From Megalopta genalis (Eukaryota > Arthropoda > Insecta > Hymenoptera > Halictidae), in contig NC_135027.1 of the NCBI RefSeq assembly GCF_051020955.1, forward strand, positions 8,472,532 through 8,536,531: 64,000 nucleotides of DNA, in the 5' to 3' direction. The position numbers and the translations under genes were made by a program. The notes under the pieces were generated by a model. It searched no databases. It was not told the origin of the DNA and saw only the letters and a program-made list of their open reading frames with translations. Of the stretch, positions 47,890 to 60,389 are shown piece after piece. How positions within the stretch are numbered: position 1 is the stretch's first letter; each line of letters starts with the position of its first letter.

Positions 47890-50180
47890 CTCGGTATTAA
47901 TCCTGAAGTTACAACGATAGCATTAGTACGAATTACTTCACAGAGAGCGGAACAATTTCTCGAAGTTTTAGAATTCGACAAACTGCAAAAGCTAGATTTC
48001 TATTCGCTGAAATAGAATTCGTATTCTGCAGCACGTTGAAAAACTTGTACGTACTCTGCCCCCCTTTGTGAAACGCAATTTATTTCTGAGTAATTGAATA
48101 TAATGAGATTCTAGTAATGAATAATTAGGGTTAACGGTGTATTCGAAATAACATGCGGCGTAATGGCAGAAGTTGTACGCAGAGCGCATTGAAAGAAAGG
48201 GTCGGGTCGATTGGGGTCACATTGTCCTCCCGATCTTTTAACGACATTAAGCATAAACGATTTAATAGCAATTCTATTTGAGAGAAAGAGAGAGAGAGAG
48301 AGATGCGAGGGCAGGATCGGTTTAAGATCTCAAAAGTATCGTGCCTCTCGAGGTGCCGAGACTTTCGGCATCCTGAAAGCTTCCGGTACACGAAACTCGA
48401 TTTGGGGTCTACTTTGACATGAATCGCTTCATGCACACAGTAGGCTCTTGACGTGCATGCCGTTTTTAGGTAACCAAGTGCCTGGCGATGATGTGCAAAA
48501 GCTTTATCTGCACAAGTATTTAGGGTAACGGATAAAAGAGGCAGAAGCGGTTTGCGGGAAAAGGGAATCAAATATTGAAATTGAAATATTTACTTATTTA
48601 ATGCAAAAATGTTTTCAATTTTATTTATATCTGAGAACGTGTTCTGTGCATACCACTGTTTCTCAATTGGTGATTATGCTACTAATACTGTACAGTGTTC
48701 GTAGAAATCATTCCGCTAAAAATATTTCAGGAGCTTAGAGTCTTATGAGATGAATAAATCGGACAAGAAGAGCAATTTATTTGAAAATGTATTTACATTG
48801 CTCGATTTTGAAATCTGAGCAACTGTTCACTCTTTTGAGCAGAGAAGTATTTCGAATATTTCGAAGTTGATTTGATATAGAGCAAAAGCTGATTTTACTT
48901 GTTCATCAATTTTTTACGTGTTACTATCTTTATCTTTATTCTAAAATTTTCTGCCGGCACAGTTTTTACCAAATTAGTCCAAAGATACTTTTCACAACTT
49001 CAATTTTAGTCAGAAGACACTTCTTGCAATTGTAACTTAACACTATTTTTACCAAAGAGGACAAAGAACTATCTTCTAAAAAATTTAAAATCCTCTTCCA
49101 AGTTTAATCGTTCCAACTCAATTGACTTTTCAGCTTCTCCTCCAATGACTACAAAACTAACTTGACAAAGATGGGTATATACAAAAAGTCGATAAAACTA
49201 GTGTTTGGTAATTTCACTATGTTGATTACAACCAAAGATATAATAGAATAACGTTCGCGTAAACTGTGATTCGCAGATACGAATCACGTTTATTCCACTT
49301 TACGAAGCGACCGTGATTTGATCATGATATATTTCGGAAGCCGTGGTCCGTAAATTCCAAACATTGAATCGGATTTTAAGGGGCTAATAACACGTATTCG
49401 CCGAGCAAGAAAAAAGATCACGAAATTAATGTGCAATTTTATCGAATCGTTTAACGCTTGCTTCGACATAAAACGGTAGGTTAATTGGTATTATTTTCGC
49501 GTTAATTAACGGATTACAGCTATTCGCTTCATACTAATCTCCATTTACACGCGTGTAAATGACAATGCATGACTCTAATTACACGGCATTCAGTGGGTAT
49601 CCTCATTATTCATTGCACCGTTTCACTAAAAAAAGAACTTCTATCAGTTAGCTTAGGAAGGATCGATTCAGTTTCAGTGCCTATCGCAGTCACTATTCCA
49701 TCCGGATCTTCATTGTTTCAAATAAATTACACGAACTTGGCAATGCTTGTGCGGTTAAAAGAAACAATTAGTATGATGGCGATGGTTTCTAGCAAATGGA
49801 GGTGTAGAATCATTTAAACAGAACATTTCAGTGTTTTATAATACGGTAGACTATGTTTTTCGAAAACATAATTTGCTTTCATACTTCTAGAAAGCGAAAT
49901 TTGAGTACAGTAATTAGAACCATTGAAAATGTAATTATAGGACCAGAATAGATGTAATTTTACTTTTACATTTTACTTTCTAAATTCATTGTATTTCATC
50001 CATATCATATTATATTTTGTAAATAATGTTTTTATTCAAACTATCTCCTAAGAAATTATAGCACGGTCGAATTTGTTAATTTTATATAATGAAGTATTTT
50101 TATTATTAAGAAATAATGAGATTTTTCGCCCAATTCAGTTTTAAAATACGTCCTGCATGAGTGAAAAATTGCTGATAGTC
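47890..50180. other. No gene recognised; (GA)n at 48281-48302
   Basis: AT-rich with a GA run at 48281-48302. The 146-codon minus-strand frame at 48131-48571 crosses the GA run and has no recognisable domain. Confidence 0.5.
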
Positions 50181-50184
50181 TAGT

Positions 50185-50300
50185 AATATATATATATGTA
50201 TATATATAAATATATCTGTATATAAATATATATACAGTATAAATATATCTGTATATAAATATATATATAGTATAAATATATCTGTATAAATCTACATAAA
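50185..50300. repeat. AT-rich tandem repeat, about 32-bp unit
   Basis: TATAAATATATCTGTATATA recurs three times head to tail with a period of about 32 bp, next to a TA/TG run at 50185-50208. Confidence 0.85.
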
Positions 50301-52440
50301 TATAACTGTGCGAAGACAAATATTACATGTCGAAAAATAAACAAGTTCGCATCGTTATCCGTCGGTAAATTAATTACGATAATTATGCCGCTGATGAATG
50401 GAAGCTCCCGCAATCCGCGGCCCGTGCTTTTTGCCGTCTGGAGGCGCGCCCTCCTTAAGATACTCTACTTATTAAGGGTGTTCCGCGAGCGGAGTTTCGT
50501 CGACTTGGCATCATTTTAAATTTTGATCCCGCGGCCCGCTAACTAACTCGTAACGAGACCAGCCACCCCGCAGCAGATAAGTAGTTTCTTCGTTTTCTTT
50601 TTCATGGACACACTTGAATTGAACGAGCTGCTAAAGGGCCGCATATAAAGCGTATCATTACGAGAACGAGGAAGGCGCGGCAGCCATCTGCACAGCGTTT
50701 CCGGCGATATCGATAGAAATAAAAACAGGTACGAAGAAAGGAAACCCTTCCGTATACAGGGCATAAGTACTATGTATATATCGATTCGACGTTATTCGAC
50801 TGATAAAAAAATCCCAAGATGGAGTTACATTCACTCTAAACGGTTTCGATGAACCACGCACTCCGCAGTCTGCATTCAAATTAGAACAATAGTCGTGCCA
50901 TCGGAGATACGATTCTATTCCGTTTGTAAATCCCCGAATATTGATTCAATCTGGGACCGACTTTATAACGATATTACATACGTGTTTTAGAAAGGTCTCG
51001 TATACGTTTCGTTCTCGTCATTCTTTTTCGAGATTACTCGACGAGATTAAGCGATTCATTGTTATCTCCCCCTCTCTAGCAAATTTTAATTACAGCAGAA
51101 ATTCGGCTATTCGAATTAACGAGTAGAACACGAATGTTTGAAAAATGGAACATTTACTTGAATACCACCGATCGATCAAATTTTATTCTCGCTTTTGCGA
51201 TAGTGTAGCATATATCTCTGCAATCTGAGTAATCGTAAATTGAAAAATTAGTGAACCGTTATTTTGACGGGTTCCGTGAACCTAGTGTTAAAGACAGAGT
51301 ATCACCGCGATTACAATTGTAATCATTAAATATCGCGGAACCTGTTACAGGCTGTAACAACGTGGCAAATCGCGTCAGAAAATCCGTCCCGTATTTGCAC
51401 AATAAACCGCATTCATGAGATGGAAAGTACGTTTCAGATTTAAAAGAAAAAAAAAACCGGATTTCCCCGGAGCAGCGACGGTCCGTCGAGACAACGGAGA
51501 TTCGCCGTGCGGCAAAAGTTGGCCGCACGTTTCTGTAAACAGATTTGAAACATTCGATTGTGACCGGGCCTCGGGACGTCGCGTCCCCGACAAACTGCAT
51601 TTCCATCGAAATCGTCTCTAGTTCTTAATTGTGCCGCGGCAAGTTGGTTCGCTAAATATTAAATTGCACGAGCCGGGAACGAAAGAGAGAGAGAGAGGAA
51701 ACACTCGCGCGAAGTAGATGAAACGCCGTTTGCCCCGTAATAATCCAATGGGAAAATACTTTTCCGGTGAATAAAACGGAATAGCCTCCGCCCACCTGTG
51801 TATATCAATATTTATTCGCGGTACCCCCGGCGATCCTTTCGGAGCTTTCAAAGGGATCCCCCACCCCCCGCACGGTCGCCGTTATTTACACATCGTTACA
51901 CGGCCGGGAGCGCAAAAAACAAACTAATAATCCGCGCCGGATAATAAAGCGGTCGCGCGTTGCGCTCCGGGCGCGACACACGCGGCACCGTCTGCCCTAG
52001 CGAATAATAACGATCCCAATTATCGTGACAACGGCGTCTTCCGCGCGATAATAATTTCGAGCCGCCGCACTTGGGTCCCGGGAACGCGTGTAATCCGTAT
52101 CCCGTTGCGTCGCCCAACCCACGCCCATTGGCGAAAAGGTCGCATCCTCTGAAACGCGTTACGACGACGCGCGACGAGCCCATAACTATAAAGCCGCGTC
52201 GTCCTCGTTGCAGCCCAAACGAGCACATTTTTGTCACCTTTTGTTTGCCGCACGTCCCCAAATTGTTTCCTGCAAACACTGGCACGCACAAGGTGTCCGA
52301 AAAATGCTGTAAGCCCTCGAACGGCTGGTTCTCGGGGAAATTTTGCGAAAAACACCGACCGGTCAGAATCCTCGTTTATTTATTACGTATTTTTGATAAA
52401 TAAAAGGATATAGGTGCGATGAAAGTTCCTAACTTGATAC
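50301..52440. other. No gene recognised; CpG-rich 51370-52370
   Basis: Contains a dispersed-repeat segment at 51211-51275 (paired with 32508-32575), a GA run at 51683-51698, and a CpG-rich stretch with overlapping frames of 60-131 codons on both strands that show no domain. Confidence 0.5.
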
Positions 52441-52444
52441 TGAA

Positions 52445-52510
52445 GATCGGTTCGTTTACTATAAGAGTCTATTTACTATAAGAATACTATTTTCTATAAG
52501 AGTACTATTA
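52445..52510. repeat. Short minisatellite TTTACTATAAGAGTCTA, about 3 copies
   Basis: TTTACTATAAGA(G/A)T(A/C)(C)TA recurs three times with a period of about 19-20 bp. Confidence 0.8.
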
Positions 52511-52716
52511 TCGTTGATCTAGTAGAAAAGTAATTTCAGAAAGAGAAAGCGCCAACTCAGCCAACGTAAAGCCCGTACTAAAATTGCGTTAGTTTCATTA
52601 TTAATTTATATTGTAATACATATGTATATATAGATCGATATTATTTCAACGAACACTTCATACTATTAATAGAGAAACTTCGCCAAAATATTTGACGTAA
52701 ATCGATAATAAACTGA

Positions 52717-53301
52717 ATGGTGCAAGCGCAACATAAATTTTCAATTTTCAGGCACCGCATACGAACAATAGAGCCCATCGCAATTACCAACGTAAAATTT
52801 GCAAAAGCGAATTCATTCCGCGAACTTTTCTCTCACGCCTTGCACATTTGCGAATCAAACACGAAAGCGTACAAATTGAAGAAGCACTTGTTCCCGCCAG
52901 TTCCCTTTGATTTTTACCAGTCCGAATGGGAACAGGCAACAACAAGCGGCGAGGTTTGTTGGCTGTGGCAGGAACCGGTTGCAACTTGCAGCAATCAACA
53001 GGCTGTGATATTAGTTGCTTGCTACACAAGCCGGAAGAAACCTGAAGCAATCAACGAGCGGCGATTTTTTCAATCAACGCCGTACGCCGAGGATACGAGA
53101 AGCTGCACTAATATTTTCATCCGTATTCGTCACTCCAGAACCGTAGATATAATCCTTAAACATAGTTTGTTACTCGATCGTCGAAAGAAAATGGACGTCG
53201 TTCGATCCTCTCGTGATGGAAGATATTTGTGCATACCTGTGAAATCAAACATTTTTTCGAATTTAATCAAGTTTATGAGATTGGAAAATATTTTTTGTTA
53301 A
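52717..53301 (+). other. Longest open frame (194 codons), function not recognised
   Basis: An ATG-to-stop frame of 194 codons. The predicted product has scattered cysteines and tryptophans (for example EVCWLWQEPVATC at residues 78-90) but no domain, signal peptide or repeat I recognise. A pyrimidine-rich tract with an AG (TTTTCAATTTTCAG ending 52751) falls inside it, which could equally be a splice acceptor for a shorter exon. Part of the frame is low-complexity (GCAACAACAAG, GCAGCAATCAAC). An 88-codon frame runs opposite. I consider chance more likely than a gene. Confidence 0.2.
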
Positions 53302-56300
53302 TGACATATCCTGGACACGTTAAATGCCCAAAATTAAAAATGACCGCGTTATCAAACCTAACCTCATTTTCTGAAAACGATTACGAAAAAAGAAAAATAG
53401 ATCGGAAACGTTACTAAAAGAAGCATAGTAATTGCAGGAGATACCTGTAAGATAGAAATAGGGAGCACAGATGCATAATCTACGGCGCAGAAATACGGGG
53501 CACGGAATTATGTGCAGAGCCTCTGAAAGGAACCAGAATTAGCGTCAAAAGCAGCTTCTTTTTATTTCGTTAAAAACGTTATTAAATCACTAATTTCTGT
53601 CGCGCAAAAAAGTACTTCTAAAGACAGAAATGTCTGAGAAACCGAAATACAGCTTCAGCGCGTTGCATGAAAATTAGAGTATCGAATGAAAGTTTCAGCG
53701 AATCAAAAATTGGCATAAAGGCACGGAAATTGGGGCGTCTGACCTGGTGCAGGGGATTAAGGGAAACTGTGATCGGCGTGCACCGGGGCCGAGCGAGAAA
53801 CGGTTAGGCGAACCAGAGCGATGCAGCAGCGGCAGACAGAGATGGGTGGAAAGAACGATGGAAGAGGAACAGAGAGGAAAACGTAGCGAAACGAGAGAAT
53901 GCATTACTGCATTCACGTGTACAGCCGAGGCCCGGCCGTTTGGTTCGCCGCAAATGAATATCCGATTGCTCCCATATAGGATCCGGCGTGTATGTATATC
54001 CGTTATCTGACGATACCTTCAATCGCGCGTTATCTTTCGCGAGCAATCGATGAACGTCATAAAATCGAGCGTGACCATGTCGCAAATGGTCAATTCAAAA
54101 TCTCGAAATCGAACGACTAGCCGCCGACAAACATGTTGTGCTGCAGTCCCCGTAATGGCAGCGATCGGTGTCGCTTAAGATCGGCTCGGACCTTGTCGAA
54201 CTGTTGCATCGACGCGATTACTATCGAACGAGATGAATTTAATATCGGCGAGGGCCGACCGGAAACTGATGTCTTCGATCTCGGGACTGATCGATGGCTG
54301 ACGACCTGCCATTATTCACTTGATCGCTGACGGATCGACACTGGGCCAAGCAATTCGGACAGTTTAGCTGCAGATGGAAATATTGCAAGTCGCGATGGAA
54401 GATGTTCGATGGTACATCGAGGCTTACGTTTAGATGTTTAGTATGTTTGATGATTTTCTTTCACGTGGTTAACATTTTTATGCAGATAGAGGAAACAAAC
54501 TAGTGGAAATTGCACTTTTTATTTTACATCGTGTCGTAGACGTGAAAGCAACCTTCTTTGAGAGTGAGAAACAATTTTAGCCCAAAATTTCGAAACCTAA
54601 AATTAAGTTTGATTTCTTGAAGTTCTTTCCTCTGTCTCCGTGTAAGTATCGTTAAATAAGTTTTTGTAATGAAGAGATATCAATTTGAAATAGAATAATG
54701 AAAACATTAGGTTGCTTATCGTTGCTTTTAACTGGCTAGTAAAAGATTAAAAGAACGTTTATTTTATAAGAAATATCTATATTCAGGAACGTTTTGAAAA
54801 GCTTGAAACAGAGATTCCCATAATGAAACAGGTTTCGAAATTCTACGTTGGTGATCACGTTTTTGTACATCGAATCGCTTATTAGTGATTGTACTGCTTA
54901 TTATGAAGTGTCTTATAATATTTGCAGAAATATCTATGCGATACAGCTTAATGACAGATGTTTAAACTAATTAACCGTTGCAGTTGCTTCGAGTAATTAT
55001 TCTACGATCCCGCATAAATCATTTACTGTATTTGTATCTTATTAAAATTTCGAATCGGAATATCGAATTAAACATTCATTTCTTCTCGTAGTGAAACTGT
55101 GTAACACATTGACCAAAATAATTGCGAAGGATAAACACCTGCTAAACGATTGTAAATTGTAATGATCGCCAAGGAAGCGTTAGATTAACGTGGGCTATTC
55201 CATCTCGCTGTTTCGAAGATACGGGCACTTTCTTCATTAAAAATTTGATGAATAATTAAATACCTTGTAAAAGCTTTAGCGGAGGGCCGCCGGAAGCGTT
55301 CCTCAAATTGGATGCCGCGATTAATTTAAATCAAAAGAATTTCATATCTCATTAGCGAATCTAAATCTACACTTGTCGAACTTCCCACCTCATTTTGCAA
55401 TGCTAATATTAAAACCGTTGTGGTCAAACCGTTCGGAAAGAAAAATTTTAATATTTCCCGGATCTGTTAACATTTTCGTGTTATTAATGCTCGTTATTTA
55501 CTATTTTCCGCTGTAACTTTCCTCCTGGCAAACTTCGTGGAATATTATATTTGCCATTAGTTTTAATTGCATGTACTTTAACTCTCCACTGAAAATGATC
55601 AAATATCGTATGATCGAAACATAGTTTAGGAAACGTGAATTTCTTGGTTAATAAATACTGCATATTGATAACGTTCCCGAAATTGTTCAATTATTTTTGT
55701 ACCTATTCGAATAAAATGAAGCAATCAAAGATCGACGGAAAATAATTACGAACTGAATGAATTTTCTCCATAAAAATTTGGAAGTTTTTTACATTCGGTG
55801 TTCCTTTGAATATCCAGGTTTCCATTCGTTCTTACATATTTAAATAAAATACATTAATAAAAGATCGGCTACAAAATGCAATCATTTTTCGTCAAAGTTT
55901 TATTAATGTGTTTTATTAAGTATGTAAATAAGAATCGAATATATCTCTCAATATTTATCTCAATTGTATTCAAATTCTTTGTTTCTTTAAACGTCCAGTC
56001 TTCAATTTCATCATACACACTTAAATGAAGTAGATTAATCAAAATCGACTGAATATACCTGCGAATTTTCTATGCAATAAATAGTTTGAATTCGCAAATC
56101 TTCCAGGCCCTGTGCACGTTTGAATGTCCAGTTTCATACAGCGGAAACACGAGAATCGTTTTCCATCGCCTTAATGTCGGATTCCCTACCTACGCTAACG
56201 TAATTTCAATAAAACCATGGCGCTCGCAATTGCGATGCTCTCTCGTTAGCGAAGTTAGTGAATTAATTTGTCCCCGCACACGTAGAAGGTTCAGCAACGC

Positions 56301-57765
56301 GCAAGGGGTGAGATGCGTCATACACGCGTCTGCAACAAGGTTCGCTGGTAAAGGGCCCGCGTGTCTCTTAACAAATCAGCAAAATCGATTAACTACCCGA
56401 GGAGGTGAACTCGTAAAATTCAAATGTCTCTGGGTGCCGTAAACCGTCACGTATGCTGTTTACTCTGGTGAACGGAATTCGAACAGGAAAACAAACCTTT
56501 AATTAGTGGGAATGCATTCCGGAAGGTGGAAACTGAAGTGACAGCAGTTTTACTCGACTTCAATGGGAAAGCGACGGCTTCTTCTGAAATAAAAGCACCG
56601 GCGAACGCGTCCCGATCGAATCAGTCATTTGAATCCGAAATGCGAGAAAGTAAAATTAACGGATTTGCATTGTTATTGTCGCCTGCTCAGTTTTACGCGC
56701 TACAAGATTTATGAAAATTACAATAGGTCACGACAATAGTTAGAAAATAATTACGCTGCTTTTTACAAATTTGCAAATCATCTTTGTGCAGAATAAAAAT
56801 GATCTTCATTAACTGCAAAATGCAGGAATTTCGTAAATTTTCCCCGATTGTCTCACAGTTTGTAAACAAAAATGGACAACTAGGGAAGAGGGGACAACTA
56901 CGAAAATAATATATTGATTGTAATAACGCAGTAGCGGTTTTCACAAAGTAATAGAAGAAAAAAAGGCACTGTAAATTGATTTCGTCGACTGGAAAGATTA
57001 AGCGGTGCGTCGCACGTAGCCGTAATCCAAAATTCGATGAAAATCTGTAATGGAAATGCCTTTAGACGTTATCACTGTCCGCATCAGAAATAATCAGCTG
57101 TTTCTGCAGTATCCGCAGCCCGCTGTATTCCATCGGAGTATGCGGTGTATCATACGCAAATATTTGTACACCCCCAATCATCACTGACAACAGAATTTAC
57201 TAAAGGCAAATGCGAAGATACACGTGCTTTGCGGTCGATTTGCCTGGCCGGTAATTATAATGAGCCGTGCATCCGTGTTCATCAAGCCGTTTTGCACAGC
57301 GGTATGCACGCGCGACAGCTGAAACAGAAAAACTGCAAACACTGCGCGGCACGATTTCAGAAATTTAATGCCGTCGAATAACCGTCATACGTCCGTTACA
57401 TTTTGCAACTTTTAATACCGTAAAAGTATTTTCGTGTCGTTTCGGCCTTTATAACGAGCAACAAAAAGGTGGAGCATTTTTGGATTTTAACATCCCCAAC
57501 ACTGACACGCTCATCATTTAAATTGAATTCATACTTCTCCTGTATATCGTCGCTGTTACAGCAGCCTTCGTGACGAATTTAATTACATCGTTATACATTT
57601 ACATTTAAGTTTATCAAGCATGATCGTTTCAATTAATAATAAAGAGTCCTTGCTTCGATATTGAAATGATACGATGACGATGATATTGTACGCTTCTTTA
57701 TAATGTACAGATGATTACGATTACTAGGTTTTCGATATTTATTTAATTACGAACTCGTTTTGCAA
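53302..57765. other. No gene recognised
   Basis: Mixed AT-rich and CpG-rich sequence. Near 56868 the string ACAAAAATGGACAACTAGGGAAGAGG recalls the inner arm of the family 2 palindromic MITEs but has no partner arm. No exon-like block was found, including in frames at 56086-56442 and 57145-57381. Confidence 0.5.
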
Positions 57766-57785
57766 AAGAGAGAGAGAGAGAGAGA
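57766..57785. repeat. (GA)n microsatellite
   Basis: A GA dinucleotide run of about 20 bases in AT-rich context. Confidence 0.9.
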
Positions 57786-57849
57786 AAGTGCAATCTCTTC
57801 TCATATTTAATGACTAATTTATACGTTGGGAATAGTTCGAATTATTTTG

Positions 57850-58070
57850 TGAATAAATATCTCTAAGATAATTATTCGAATGAATTCTTTTTAATCAAAT
57901 ATTTTATTCGAATAACAATTATTCATTATTCGTCATAAATTATTCTATCTAATTTATACAAATATAATCATTTATTCAAATAAAATCTTATTCAGATAAA
58001 TTTAATACTGTCGAATAAAATTTGATTCGTTAGATTTTATTTCTTATCCGTCATCCGAATAAAATTTTGC
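57850..58070. repeat. Degenerate ATTCGAATAAAAT-type repeats
   Basis: ATTCGAATAA, TTATTCAAATAAAAT and TCGAATAAAATTTGATTCG recur irregularly on both strands within 220 bp. The self-complementary core TTCGAA suggests a decayed inverted-repeat element, but boundaries cannot be drawn. Confidence 0.45.
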
Positions 58071-60340
58071 TCAACTTTGATTTAGTATGTAATTTCCATT
58101 AATATTGTTCCAGCGCCAATGTTTTATATGGATATCGGAACTAATAGAAATCTTTTATTCGACTATTTATTCTTTCCGTTCGTTGTTCAACTAGCGATAC
58201 GATGCATTTCGTCTAAATGCAGCTGCAGCATCAACGCCGGGAAAAATATTTAAGAAGTCACATGAGAACGGTGCTCGAAACAAGAGCGAGCAAAGTTCGT
58301 TGTTTCCAAAAATACAGTGGCGCAGCCTCTGAAACGGAAGTGTGTGAAACAGTGTGCGGGTATGCGCGTATCCAGCGCATCGTTTCGCCGGTATGCCGCC
58401 ATTATGCCGGATGCTAAACGCTCGCAATAGTCCCCGTGCAGCACAACGCTCAATTCGACGCTGGAAGTCTCTCCAGGAGCTGACACAATCGTAAAAATCG
58501 CGAAATGATACGCGTGCTTCCTTCTAATTGCAGAGAATCCTCATATCGTCGCGAATCCTCTGCCTATACCCAGCAAAATGAATCTTTGCAACCAGAAAGT
58601 AGACGGAACCAATGCTCATCAAATAATTAATCGAACCATTGATTTAATGTTTTAATATTTATAAAAAATAACTGTGAATTATTTTCCTAAATTTTTCATT
58701 AGAGAACATATGAGCCGTTTAAAGCAAAAATGTAAGTCTATTTGTTGGTTGATTTAATACTATTAAATCATATCTGATTTAATATTTTATTTGATTCTTT
58801 TTTATTATTTTAAATTAAAGCTTGAAAGTGGCTTACATAAGAGAGTCGTAACAATTTTTTTATGTTATTACATTTTACACAACTTTTAATTCGTCCTTTG
58901 TTATCCACAAATTAACTTTTTCGATTTTCACGTAATTATTATAATTGTCTAATTATGAATGCAACGAAGTCGAGTATCAACTAATAGTGTCAGTAATTAA
59001 CTAATTACTGATCAAATACTATTAGATTTGCATTAGTAGAAATTACACCTGTATCCTGTCAACAGTTCTACACGTTTCAAGATCTTCAAAATATGAATAT
59101 TAACACAGTGAATCATATCTTTTATATTTCGTTTGATTTTCAGTTCGATCAATACTTTTTGGAATCGACGAATTAGGATAATCGATACGAAAACTTCGTT
59201 TAAGAATTCATTTTGTTCCGTTCGTTTTACCAGTGAAATGAAAAGCTCCAAAAATAATGAAATGCAATCATCAAATTGACGTGCTCGCGAAATAACTTTG
59301 CGCAAGAATGATTAAAAATATGTCCGTGAACATGTGACGTGTTTACAAATATTATATGAAATTGCATCGAGATAGAATTCGATCGAGAAATGATTGTAAT
59401 CGTATTGAAATTTTTATTTCATTGCATTGCGATTCTGTTTGCTCGGCGCTTCGCAATGCCAACGATTCTCGCGAACGGCAAAACTTTATCAAAATAACAC
59501 GAAAGCTCTTTGTTTAAACGCGATAGAAAGCCAGGAGAATGGCCGATTCGGTGCTATTACAGAGTCTTTAGGAAGTCTAGTTAACTCGTAACCGGCACCG
59601 CACCCTCTCCAAGAAAATATAAAATTTAAATTTTTATAGCTGAAAACACGGCGGCTTCGGTTTTCCCCATTATCGTTCATTAAACCGAGATTCGCCAATA
59701 ATTTGCGTGTTAAAAAGTAATATCGGGTAAATAACACGGAACGTGTGACGCCGTTGTTCCCGATAATATGCCACTGCAGGAATATTACAATTTCAGAATC
59801 GCAGAAATATGTTTATAAAGCAGCGTTCGTTTGCAATGTAAAATTCGCAGGGCGCCGAAATATCAAACAATCCAAAGATTATAACTAAACCGCGTTTAAT
59901 CCGAATTTCTTTTGATGTCGTAACAATTCATTTTTCGTAACGCTTGCTGCGGAAAAGCATTGTCATCGTTCACGCGGATGGAAACAGTGTGTGGCACAGT
60001 GTGTAACCTTATCTGTCGAAACGTTAAATAAACGCAAACGTACGTTGCAGGTTGAATTATCCTTTGATTTAAAACATTTAATTCATCTAGTAAATGAATT
60101 CACTCAATGCATGTTCCTGAAAATATTCCACTGAAAGGATCATTATTCGATTAATTTTCACAAGTAACCGTACGTTCAAGGGTTGATTCACATCTACATA
60201 TCATATTTACTAAATATGATATAGCTACGCGAGTATAATAAATATTTATTTAACTTTAATTTCATATAATTAAACGGCGCATGTTATTTCGTTACAAATT
60301 TATAAATCAGACAATCATTTCGATACGGAGGGTGTTTAAA
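58071..60340. other. No gene recognised
   Basis: AT-rich with a small CpG-rich patch at 58190-58500, where three overlapping frames (66-78 codons) show no domain. Confidence 0.5.
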
Positions 60341-60343
60341 CTA

Positions 60344-60389
60344 TAAAAATGAAAATGAAAAATAAAAAATAAAAAATAAAAAATAAAAT
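60344..60389. repeat. (AAAAAT)n simple repeat
   Basis: AAAATAAAAAATAAAAAATA-type hexanucleotide/heptanucleotide repeat. Confidence 0.9.

Noticed and set aside
48131..48571. 146-codon minus-strand frame
   Set aside because: It reads through a GA microsatellite (giving SLSLSFS) and has no recognisable domain.
56868..56905. Fourth copy of the family 2 palindromic MITE
   Set aside because: Only about 25 bases resemble the inner arm; no termini or opposite arm are present.
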